A stretch of DNA of 64,000 nucleotides from Muribaculaceae bacterium (GTDB lineage: Bacteria; Bacteroidota; Bacteroidia; Bacteroidales; Muribaculaceae), in contig JAFZRJ010000013.1 of assembly GCA_017619935.1 (NCBI GenBank), forward strand, positions 28,058 through 92,057. The letters are read 5' to 3'. The notes beneath the pieces were generated by a model that was not told where the DNA came from, did not search any database, and saw only the letters and a program-made list of their open reading frames with translations. Made by a program: the position numbers and the translations under genes. This document shows, piece by piece, positions 17,511 through 24,697 of this stretch (within the stretch, counting starts at the first letter, position 1; the number at the start of each line of letters is the position of its first letter).

Positions 17511-18497
17511 CTACTTTTTTGTCAATGTTGCCAAGTAATCCTTAACTTGACGCAAAACTGACATATCATCTGTAGACAATATCAGTTCAATCAACGATTG
17601 CTTAACACCTCTCAATCCATATTCAGCAATAGGTTCCTTCGCTGTTGGCTCATTGCTTTTCAGATTATCAGTATCTAATCCATCCAAATCCAGCATTTCA
17701 TTAGATATCTGACGTATGCCTCCCTGTTTGAGATCTGGAGTATTTAGTCGAATGTCACAATCTATAACAAACACATTTCCTCCATCAGACATGATAACGT
17801 TCTCATCATGCACATCGCTCAAATAGATTTTAGGAGTGGCATAAGTCCAATTACCTGGATTCTTCAATTCAAATCCCATCATTCCTAAAAAGTGAGCAAT
17901 CTCTTCATCTGAAATATGACGTCCCTTGATAAAAGGTTGTTCAACAATTATTTTGAAATCGCCCTTGTCATCTCGGCCAAAGCCCAATACGATGAGACGC
18001 GTTTCAGGAAAATAAGCATTGTGCAACGTGACACGGTCCAAAGCCAATAATGGCAGGATGTAGTAGTCTAAACCTATTGACTTAATCAAAGATGGGCCAT
18101 GGTCAAATACGACAGCCTCGCCACCCTCAGCTATTTGTTCTCCCAAGTCTATTGATAATGACTTATTAACATTGTCAATCCAACATCCTGTGGCGCGAGC
18201 CCACGACTCTATGCATTCGGCTTGTTGTTTTGCGTTTTCAAGTTCTGCTTTGAAGTCTGAGAAGTGACTTTGAGTTGGCGAATTTGTTCCAGTTTTTGCT
18301 GCCGCGAGTAAGGATGCAATGACATGCGTTGCACCTCCCGTTGAGCAACCATGCTGCTCAATCGGTGAAAATCGTTGATAAACAAGCTTTCCATTGATGA
18401 ATTGTTCGGCATAACTGTCAAGTTTTTGCAGACCTTCGGGGGTAAACCCCTCGTCAATAATTGCATTGACTAAAGCCCAGAAATCTGCATTATACAT
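17511..18497 (-). CDS. kinase-fold protein of the polyvalent-protein type (orphan)
   Basis: 328 residues, no signal peptide. The middle matches the serine/threonine/tyrosine-kinase-like domain found in phage and plasmid polyvalent proteins: a glycine-rich EGGEAVVFDHG with SLIKSI as the lysine strand (about 135-150), LDRVTLHNAYFPETRLIVLGFGR, VEQPFIKGRHISDEEIAHFL, the catalytic-loop-like LSDVHDENVI and the metal-loop-like FVIDCDIRLN (about 240-265). The N-terminal 110 residues and the C-terminal tail are not recognised. The gene is clearly A+T-richer than its neighbours and stands alone between two chromosomal genes, suggesting acquisition from a mobile element. I infer a kinase or phosphotransferase, substrate unknown. 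A good minus-strand promoter precedes it. Confidence 0.75.
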   Translation of the reverse strand: MYNADFWALVNAIIDEGFTPEGLQKLDSYAEQFINGKLVYQRFSPIEQHGCSTGGATHVIASLLAAAKTGTNSPTQSHFSDFKAELENAKQQAECIESWARATGCWIDNVNKSLSIDLGEQIAEGGEAVVFDHGPSLIKSIGLDYYILPLLALDRVTLHNAYFPETRLIVLGFGRDDKGDFKIIVEQPFIKGRHISDEEIAHFLGMMGFELKNPGNWTYATPKIYLSDVHDENVIMSDGGNVFVIDCDIRLNTPDLKQGGIRQISNEMLDLDGLDTDNLKSNEPTAKEPIAEYGLRGVKQSLIELILSTDDMSVLRQVKDYLATLTKK

Positions 18498-18530
18498 ATT
18501 CTATTTTTTCTTGCTGATGTAGCAGTTTTT

Positions 18531-18561
18531 CAAAATTATCTTGTTTAATTCCGTTGGCAAA
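18531..18561 (-). promoter_or_regulatory. Bacteroidetes promoter of the kinase-like gene
   Basis: On the minus strand TTTG (18558-18561), 19-bp spacer, TAATTTTG (18531-18538). It predicts a start about 27 nt before the ATG at 18497. A second -7-like TAACTTTG overlaps at 18558-18565. Confidence 0.6.
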
Positions 18562-18647
18562 GTTAGTAATAATCTTTGAATAATCAATATTCGGTCATTA
18601 AAAAACACTTAGCTCTTCGCTGACCATCATTATCCAAATATTAATTA

Positions 18648-18676
18648 TGCCATTTGGCGAAAAATTTGTAAATTTG
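18648..18676 (+). promoter_or_regulatory. -7 box with upstream 16-bp box shared with pdxA promoter
   Basis: TAAATTTG (18669-18676) is the likely -7 element for the gene at 18711. The box TGCCATTTGGCGAAAA starts exactly 21 bp upstream, at 18648. The identical 16 bases occur at the same distance before the pdxA -7 box (51402). It contains the short palindrome GCCATTTGGC and could be an operator. Confidence 0.5.
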
Positions 18677-18710
18677 CCGTTGTGAAACAAACAAAAAGTT
18701 GTTGTTATAT

Positions 18711-20402
18711 ATGTTGTCGCGAACGATATCCAAATCGAAAATTGCCTACTGGTGTGTGCTGCTGTTGATAGCAGCGCTTTTTGGTGTGCTGAATGTGCTC
18801 ACCACATGGAAAGGCGACGACCTGTTGCATGGCCTTGTGGCCGGCAACACCACCGAACACATCACTAATTGGTCATCGCTGATGCGTTCGCAGGCGTTTC
18901 ATTACATGGACGACAACGGCCGGCTCGCTGACTTCTTCGCCCAACTGTTTTGCGGTCTCCTTGGCAAGCCCGCCTTCAACTTGGTAAATGTGCTGGTCAC
19001 CGTCGCATTTTTCCATGTTATGGTACTGCTCATCGCGCGTGGGCGCAGCAGTTTGACGGCACTGGCGCTGGCACTGGCCTTTGTGATGACATTGATGCCA
19101 ACACCTGGTGAAACTATGCTGTGGATATCGGGTGCCACCAATTATCTGTGGTCAATGACCGCGACACTGATTCTGCTGATGTGGCTCAACCGCAGTGTTT
19201 CCCAACCCATGGCAAGCCTTTGGAGAGATGTAGCGTTGTTCTTCTATGCCCTGTTTGCGGGGGCCATGAACGAGAGTTTCACGGCCGGCACACTGCTGGG
19301 ACTCATGATATATTTTGCCCTCAACCCGTCGTTGTTCAAACGCTCGGCCATACTGCTTTTACTAGGTTATGTCTTGGGGTTTGTCGTCATTCTTGCTTCG
19401 CCGGGAGGTTGGGCACGATTGATGTCGGGCGACGTGAATCTGCATTTATCCTTGGGGCAAATGGTGTCGCGCCGCGCCATCAACACTTGCACCAAGAGTG
19501 TCCACTTTGTAACTCCTGTGCTAGTTGTCGTGGGCGCGTTACTGATGCTCATCACCCATCGGGGCAAGGAACTGAAGCGCAACGTACTGGTGTGGGTATT
19601 TGCTGGTATATTGGCATCCATTATCGCGCTGAGCATCACCACCAGTTACCGCAGCTACACGGCTTTTTCGGTGCTGAGTTTCCTCATCGTGGCTCAATGG
19701 CTGCATGAGTACCTTGATGACAAACGATGGAGTCGATGGTTGGCAGTTGCCCTGCTGCTTGGCTGCATTCCGCTAGGGGTGCAGGCGGTGCGTAAGGTCT
19801 ATGTATATAAACAGTATGACGACGCCGTAATTGCCGCCATCAAGGCTGCGCCCGAAGAGTGTGTTCTGCCTGCAGCACGCACTCCGGTTCAAAGCCGGTG
19901 GGTGTTCCCCGTGAACTATGACAACGAGGCTTACTTCCCCCATCAGATGTATTATGCCCGTTATTATCACAAGAGCGACCTGCAATTCCTGGCTCCCGAC
20001 ATTTTCTCGCGCTACAAAAGCGGCAAGATGCTTGAAGGCGGAACGGTGGCTCCCTTTGTATCGGAAACACAAGGCGACACACTGCATATCATGACGTTTG
20101 AAGGACACCCATATTCCATCATCGACGTTGGAACCGAGCGCCCCCAGGTGCGAACTTCAACCCTCAAGGTTTATTACGCCTCTATGGAGGAACACCTTGG
20201 AGCCGAGCAGTCGGCACGACTAAAAAGATGGGGCGAATTTCCTGAATTCATGCCCATGCGTTATTGCTGTCTGAACGTGGCGGGGCGCTACTATCTGGTG
20301 CTGCCCGAACTCACCGACGACATGGTGAAGCTGGAATTCCCCTACGACTCGAAGGAGCAGGAAACGTGGCGACGATTCGTCAAAGAAACTCAAGAGAATT
20401 AG
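18711..20402 (+). CDS. DUF6056-family multi-pass membrane protein
   Basis: 563 residues from the ATG at 18711; the TTG at 18699 is less likely. There are about eleven hydrophobic segments in the first 380 residues, with [20 protein letters not shown] and [20 protein letters not shown], the patterns I associate with DUF6056 proteins, followed by a soluble C-terminal domain of about 180 residues. The layout resembles GT-C-type glycosyltransferases that use lipid-linked sugars, but no reaction can be assigned. The stop codon is 1 bp before ruvC, so the genes are cotranscribed. Confidence 0.75.
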   Translation: MLSRTISKSKIAYWCVLLLIAALFGVLNVLTTWKGDDLLHGLVAGNTTEHITNWSSLMRSQAFHYMDDNGRLADFFAQLFCGLLGKPAFNLVNVLVTVAFFHVMVLLIARGRSSLTALALALAFVMTLMPTPGETMLWISGATNYLWSMTATLILLMWLNRSVSQPMASLWRDVALFFYALFAGAMNESFTAGTLLGLMIYFALNPSLFKRSAILLLLGYVLGFVVILASPGGWARLMSGDVNLHLSLGQMVSRRAINTCTKSVHFVTPVLVVVGALLMLITHRGKELKRNVLVWVFAGILASIIALSITTSYRSYTAFSVLSFLIVAQWLHEYLDDKRWSRWLAVALLLGCIPLGVQAVRKVYVYKQYDDAVIAAIKAAPEECVLPAARTPVQSRWVFPVNYDNEAYFPHQMYYARYYHKSDLQFLAPDIFSRYKSGKMLEGGTVAPFVSETQGDTLHIMTFEGHPYSIIDVGTERPQVRTSTLKVYYASMEEHLGAEQSARLKRWGEFPEFMPMRYCCLNVAGRYYLVLPELTDDMVKLEFPYDSKEQETWRRFVKETQEN

Positions 20403-20403
20403 T

Positions 20404-20967
20404 ATGACTGAACAGTGGGATAAAATCATTATAGGCATAGACCCCGGCACCAACGTGATGGGCTGGGGCTTGCTGGGCATCAAGGGAAAGAAACCGAGTC
20501 TGATAGTGATGGGTGTGCTCAAGTTGAGCAGGATGGAAGACCACTACATGCGACTGCACCGCATCTTTGAGCGTGTGAAAGGCTTGATTGACCAATATCT
20601 GCCCGATGAGATGGCCATCGAGGCACCGTTCTACGGCAAGAATGTGCAATCAATGCTCAAACTGGGACGTGCCCAAGGAGTGGCTATGGCAGCCGCACTG
20701 AATCACGAAGTGCCCATCACCGAATATGAGCCACGAAAAATCAAAATGGCGATTACCGGCAACGGCGCTGCCAGCAAAGAGCAAGTGGCCGCCATGCTAC
20801 AACGCGAACTGAACATCGCTCCCGAACAAATGCCCGACTTGCTCGACGCCACCGATGCGCTAGCCGTGGCCCTGTGCCACTTCTACGAAAGTCAGAAACC
20901 GATACAGTCACATGGTGCCAAGTCGTGGAAAGCATTCGTCACCGCCAACCCCGACCGTGTGAAATGA
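20404..20967 (+). CDS. ruvC: Holliday junction resolvase RuvC
   Basis: 187 residues. The RNase-H-fold catalytic acids are visible: [14 protein letters not shown] (first Asp, about residue 13), [11 protein letters not shown] (Glu, about 76), and [15 protein letters not shown] (two Asp, about 148-151). RuvC cuts Holliday junctions symmetrically with RuvAB. No ruvA or ruvB is adjacent. It is sandwiched between a membrane protein gene (1 bp upstream) and an acyltransferase (18 bp downstream). Confidence 0.96.
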   Translation: MTEQWDKIIIGIDPGTNVMGWGLLGIKGKKPSLIVMGVLKLSRMEDHYMRLHRIFERVKGLIDQYLPDEMAIEAPFYGKNVQSMLKLGRAQGVAMAAALNHEVPITEYEPRKIKMAITGNGAASKEQVAAMLQRELNIAPEQMPDLLDATDALAVALCHFYESQKPIQSHGAKSWKAFVTANPDRVK

Positions 20968-20985
20968 CCAAAGAAACCGAACAAG

Positions 20986-22059
20986 ATGAACAAAGGAGAT
21001 TTACTTACACGCAGCGAATGTGCCATACTCAAAGCGATTGCCATCGTGATGATTATGACCCACAACTTTTCGCATCTGATTGAGGGCATCGTGCCGGAAA
21101 ACGAGTTTTCGTTCACGGTCGACCGAGGGAAAGAATTGTTAGTGCATCTGGCACATCCCGATTACAACATTCTGCTCCATCTGCTCTCGTTTTTCGGCCA
21201 CTACGGTGTGCCCTTGTTCCTGTTTCTGAGTGGATATGGGTTGGTCATGAAGTATGAGCGTAGCGAACATGCCGCTCCAGGGTTCTTCCGGTTCGTGGGA
21301 CAGCACTATGTGAAGTTGCTCAAACTCATGTTCCTGGGATTCGTGTGCTACATGATTATCCGCTATTCCATGCAAGTGAACCACACGCTTGCCATGGGAA
21401 AGGTGAACATATTGGCCCAATTCGCCATGGTCATCAACTTTCTCTCCGAACCGTGGCTTCGCATCAAGCCTGGTCCTTACTGGTTTTTTGGATTGATGCT
21501 GCAACTCTATGTCATTTATCGAGCCGTACTTTATGCTCCCAGCGACAGCAAAGCGCGCCGTTGGGTGTGGCCTGTGGTGTTCATCTTGGTGTGTTGGGTG
21601 ATGCAAATATGGGGTGCCAATCCTCATCATCATCGCTGGCTAGGATGGATGCGTTATAATTTCTTTGTGGCTGCACTGCCGTTTGCGCTGGGGCTGCTGG
21701 TAGCACGCTATCAAGTGTCGTTCACGCTCAAGCGATGGCAATGGTGCTTGGGATGGCTAGCCGCGTGGGCCGTAGTGCTAGGCATGAACTTCAGTTTCCA
21801 CCTGTGGCTGTGGGCACCGGCAATGGTTGTGGTGTCGGTTGTATCGCTCGCCAAGGCGCTGCCCCGATGGACCCACACCCCACTGGTGTGGACGGGAGGC
21901 ATATCGGCCATGCTCTTTGTTGTGCACCCGTTAGTGAGGACCGTACTCATTGACCATGCCAAGGATGGTTACATCTATTCGTTGATACTGCTTTATCTGG
22001 TGGTGTCGTTTGTACTGGCTATTGCTTATAAATGGCTGCTGAAGCGCATCAAAATATAG
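20986..22059 (+). CDS. acyltransferase family 3 membrane protein
   Basis: 357 residues with about ten membrane segments. The N-terminus LTRSECAILKAIAIVMIMTH has the catalytic-type His in MIMTHNFSHL but lacks the usual Arg-Gly of OafA-like members (Lys-Ala instead). FGHYGVPLFLFLSGYGLVMKY and PGPYWFFGLMLQLYV match the family. Probably modifies an envelope glycan or lipid. It follows ruvC on the same strand, and its 3' end overlaps the convergent DUF4112 gene by 11 bp. Confidence 0.85.
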   Translation: MNKGDLLTRSECAILKAIAIVMIMTHNFSHLIEGIVPENEFSFTVDRGKELLVHLAHPDYNILLHLLSFFGHYGVPLFLFLSGYGLVMKYERSEHAAPGFFRFVGQHYVKLLKLMFLGFVCYMIIRYSMQVNHTLAMGKVNILAQFAMVINFLSEPWLRIKPGPYWFFGLMLQLYVIYRAVLYAPSDSKARRWVWPVVFILVCWVMQIWGANPHHHRWLGWMRYNFFVAALPFALGLLVARYQVSFTLKRWQWCLGWLAAWAVVLGMNFSFHLWLWAPAMVVVSVVSLAKALPRWTHTPLVWTGGISAMLFVVHPLVRTVLIDHAKDGYIYSLILLYLVVSFVLAIAYKWLLKRIKI

Positions 22060-22522
22060 CACCTATCACCTTGGCCACCATCCACACGAGCAGCACAATC
22101 ACCCCCAACATGAGCACGATGGCTGCTACACTCTGCCACACCCTGGAATTCACCTCATTGATGATTACGGGATCTCCGCCCACATATCCTTCCACAAGTC
22201 GTATGTTCTGTTTATTACTGCGGTGGAACACGTCAATCACATCACCCACATAGAATGGAATGAGACCCAGCATCAGGTCGCGCACGATATTGTTGAGCAG
22301 CGCAATGCTCAAGGCGGGCGACTTGACGACAAATGCGCCCACATAGACAAACACCATCGAAATCAAAGCCGTGACTATGTCGCCCACCCCACCCGGGATG
22401 AGTCCTGCCGCGGCATCAAGGTAATATTTGTCCATGACCGTGGCCACACGATGCAGCCAGCCGTAAACGCGGCTCTCGGCCAGTCGTGTAGATAATTGCT
22501 TGCTCTGATTCATGCCTGACAT
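22049..22522 (-). CDS. DUF4112 domain protein
   Basis: 157 residues with three membrane segments. The DUF4112 pattern is clear: LDAAAGLIPGGVGDIVTALI, LLNNIVRDLMLGLIPFYVGD and VFHRSNKQNIRLVEGYVGG. Function unknown; the two repeated G-D motifs with conserved Pro are the family signature. It overlaps the convergent acyltransferase by 11 bp and lies about 50 bp upstream of the SRP RNA terminator on the same strand. Confidence 0.85.
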   Translation of the reverse strand: MSGMNQSKQLSTRLAESRVYGWLHRVATVMDKYYLDAAAGLIPGGVGDIVTALISMVFVYVGAFVVKSPALSIALLNNIVRDLMLGLIPFYVGDVIDVFHRSNKQNIRLVEGYVGGDPVIINEVNSRVWQSVAAIVLMLGVIVLLVWMVAKVIGAIF

Positions 22523-22567
22523 GTGATTTCAATGGTAGTAGACAAAAACCGTGCCATAACAAAAAAA

Positions 22568-22663
22568 GGGTAAGCGAACTATATCGCGCCGCTACAACCC
22601 AATACCCTTGCTTCGGTCAAGACCTGGGGGATTCTTGGGGAGCTGGCCGTATAGGACTTACCC
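22568..22663 (-). ncRNA. ffs: bacterial small signal recognition particle RNA (4.5S-type)
   Basis: The minus-strand transcript starts GGGTAAG (22657-22663), which pairs with CTTACCC at its end (22568-22574). The apical domain holds CAGGTC-TTGACC-GAAGCA, the exact spacing of the Ffh-binding helix 8 (CAGGUC and GAAGCA flanking a six-base loop region; the bacterial consensus loop differs). A run of seven T follows at 22561-22567 as terminator. A TTTG-N20-TAATTTTG promoter lies directly upstream and its predicted start coincides with the first stem. It occupies the 315-bp gap 22523-22837; nothing else is seen there. Confidence 0.9.
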
Positions 22664-22667
22664 GCTG

Positions 22668-22699
22668 CAAAATTACTGCTTTTTCTACAACCCACCAAA
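22668..22699 (-). promoter_or_regulatory. promoter of the SRP RNA gene
   Basis: On the minus strand TTTG (22696-22699), 20-bp spacer, TAATTTTG (22668-22675), placing the transcript start about 7 nt on, at the 5' stem of the SRP RNA. Confidence 0.8.
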
Positions 22700-22837
22700 A
22701 TAAACTCACTTTTTCTTCCACCTAAAAACTGAAATGGCTCATATTAAAAGGTGGATTCAAAGCTACTTAATAGCCATAAATCACTAAGAAACAGCAACCT
22801 AGAGGAAGTTGCAAAAGATTTGTCCTCGTTTTACAGG

Positions 22838-24031
22838 TTAGCGGAGCAGGTCGGTCACTTCGTCTAAGGTTCCGTCATTAGGCGAAGGGGTGACGCCCAA
22901 CAGATGGCACAACAAGGGATAGATGCACACATTACGGAACGTATTGGCCCGTGTGTAGCCCTGCTTGAAATCCGGGCCTATGGCACGGAATCCCACCCAC
23001 ATATCGCTGCAAGTGTGGTCAAAGCCGTGTGTCCCGCCAGGCTTCCATGGATCCTTGTCGAACACCCAACCCACATCGGGCAACACGATGACGTCGCCCA
23101 TGTTTTCGTTGTGGCCGTAGTTGAGATAGGCCGGCATCTCACCTCGTTTCCACACGCGCAAGTGGTCAACGTGCTGCAGCGCGTTGTAGATGGAGTCGAC
23201 GAACTGCGGACGAGTGGCGTAGATGAGCGCCGGAAAGTCGTTATAAATGTGCTCCACCCACTCTTCTTTCAGATAATCTTTGGGATACAGTTGCCGCTCG
23301 GGATTGACCCACGTCATACCATGGTCGCCAGTAACGATAAAATTGATGTTTTCACCGATGGGCAGTGCTTGCAGGCGCGTCCATAAAACCTGCATAAGCG
23401 AATCCATATATTCAACCGCCTGGCGCGTTTCGCGGGAAATGGGACCATACTTGTGTCCACTGGCGTCGGGCTCCTCAAAGTAGGCCATTACCAGATGGGG
23501 ACGTTCCTCTTCGGGCAATGAGAGCAACCGAATGATTTCATCCACACGTTGCTCTTTCGTGAGCAAATCTTGCAAGTAATCTTTCCAATAATTGGCATAT
23601 TCACCCTTGATGGCGACATCGCTGCCTACCCAATAGACAGTGGCGCTCTTCACACCTTGATGTTTCGCCGTGAGCCAAACGGGGTCGCCGCCATAGTATT
23701 GCGGGTCGGTACGCGTTTCCGTATTACTGAGCGAAAACTTCTTGCCGCTAGAACGAATCTTGAATTTGTTGGCGATGATGCCATGATGGTCGGGCACCAG
23801 TCCTGTGGCCAACGTGTAATGGTTGGGAAACGTCTTGCTGGGGAACGAGGGAGTCATGACCGCTTTCACGCCCTGCTGCGCGAGTTGGTCAAAAAATGGC
23901 GTGTCATAGGCTTCGGTATAATCCCAACGAAAGCCGTCGAGTGACACAATCACAGTGTAAGAGTCGCGTCCCGCCGCCCATGCGACCATCGCGAGCCAGA
24001 CAACTACTGAAGTGATAAATATTCTTTTCAT
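22838..24031 (-). CDS. ENPP-type nucleotide pyrophosphatase/phosphodiesterase
   Basis: 397 residues from the ATG at 24031; an in-frame ATG at 24082 is rejected because the promoter box lies between. Signal peptide MKRIFITSVVVWLAMVAWA. The alkaline-phosphatase-fold motifs of the ENPP group follow: VIVSLDGFRWDY (metal Asp), PSFPSKTFPNHYTLATGLVP with the catalytic Thr, ATVYWVGSDVAIKG, EEPDASGHKYGP and IVTGDHGMTWV. It would hydrolyse phosphodiester or pyrophosphate bonds of nucleotides or lipid headgroups in the periplasm. Monocistronic. Confidence 0.92.
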   Translation of the reverse strand: MKRIFITSVVVWLAMVAWAAGRDSYTVIVSLDGFRWDYTEAYDTPFFDQLAQQGVKAVMTPSFPSKTFPNHYTLATGLVPDHHGIIANKFKIRSSGKKFSLSNTETRTDPQYYGGDPVWLTAKHQGVKSATVYWVGSDVAIKGEYANYWKDYLQDLLTKEQRVDEIIRLLSLPEEERPHLVMAYFEEPDASGHKYGPISRETRQAVEYMDSLMQVLWTRLQALPIGENINFIVTGDHGMTWVNPERQLYPKDYLKEEWVEHIYNDFPALIYATRPQFVDSIYNALQHVDHLRVWKRGEMPAYLNYGHNENMGDVIVLPDVGWVFDKDPWKPGGTHGFDHTCSDMWVGFRAIGPDFKQGYTRANTFRNVCIYPLLCHLLGVTPSPNDGTLDEVTDLLR

Positions 24032-24052
24032 GAAAAAACCATTAATTTCGCA

Positions 24053-24060
24053 CAAAGGTA
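24053..24060 (-). promoter_or_regulatory. -7 box of the phosphodiesterase gene
   Basis: TACCTTTG on the minus strand, 21 bp before the chosen ATG at 24031; it decides the start codon. Confidence 0.55.
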
Positions 24061-24212
24061 CGCATTTGTCGGCAAAGTGCAAACTATTGTCCCGAAAGAG
24101 TGGTTTTCACCACCAAAACCACATATTGAACCATGGAACAATAAATGAAAGGGATACAAAATTCCCGAAAAGTCATAACTTTTCAGGATTATAAATGTAT
24201 TAGGGAAATCAA

Positions 24213-24672
24213 TGAGGGTGTGTCAAAATTCTGGCATGCCCTCAGTTGTTTCAAAGTTGTTATGCTTTTTCCTGTTTTTCCGCAATGGGCACGCAAAAAT
24301 ATTAGGTGGTGAAGCATCGAAGATGCTAGGCGGGTCGAAGCCCCGGCATCGTGTTAAAAACCATGCGAGCACCCAGTAAGGGTGCGACGCTTGGTTCACA
24401 ACTGCGACTCTGGGCGGTGCGTCGAAGACGAACTTCTGCGTTGTCTTTGGCGCTGCATGTACTGGTTGAAGTTCCTCTTCTAGGCACCTTTTCATAGATA
24501 GCGCAAGGACCAAGCTGCGAGGGTCTTCGACCCTCTTGCATGGTCTTAAAGACAAATAGTTTCTCCGAAGCATTCTGCGTCTTCGACGCAACACGCCAAA
24601 ATTTGAACCTTGCGCTCCGGAGCAACGACTGATAACTAGTGAGGGTGTGTCAAAAATTTTGACACACCCTCA
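24213..24672. repeat. structured non-coding repeat element with serial triloop hairpins
   Basis: The element is bounded by two copies of a TGAGGG...CCCTCA hairpin: 24213-24244 (imperfect) and 24640-24672 (perfect 16-bp arms, TGAGGGTGTGTCAAAA with its complement, one-base spacer). Between them are perfect short hairpins with three-base loops: AGCATC-GAA-GATGCT (24313-24327), CGTC-GAA-GACG (24420-24430), GAGGGTC-TTC-GACCCTC (24519-24535), TGCGTC-TTC-GACGCA (24576-24590), plus GCACCC-AGTAA-GGGTGC (24369-24385) and GCTCCGGAGC (24614-24623). Open frames on the minus strand (123 and 99 codons) overlap in different frames, lack ribosome sites and look non-coding. The right 72 bases recur at 48865-48937. 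It fills most of the 666-bp gap after the phosphodiesterase gene. Confidence 0.75.
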
Positions 24673-24697
24673 TTGAAGTTATGAATGATGTCTTCGA

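Noticed and set aside
17511-18497. HipA-like toxin-antitoxin kinase
   Set aside because: No antitoxin partner gene and the motif order fits the polyvalent-protein kinase type better than HipA.
24223-24594. Minus-strand open frame of 123 codons as a protein gene
   Set aside because: Arg-rich low-complexity translation, no ribosome site, overlapping another open frame, and the DNA is a run of hairpins; better read as a structured repeat.
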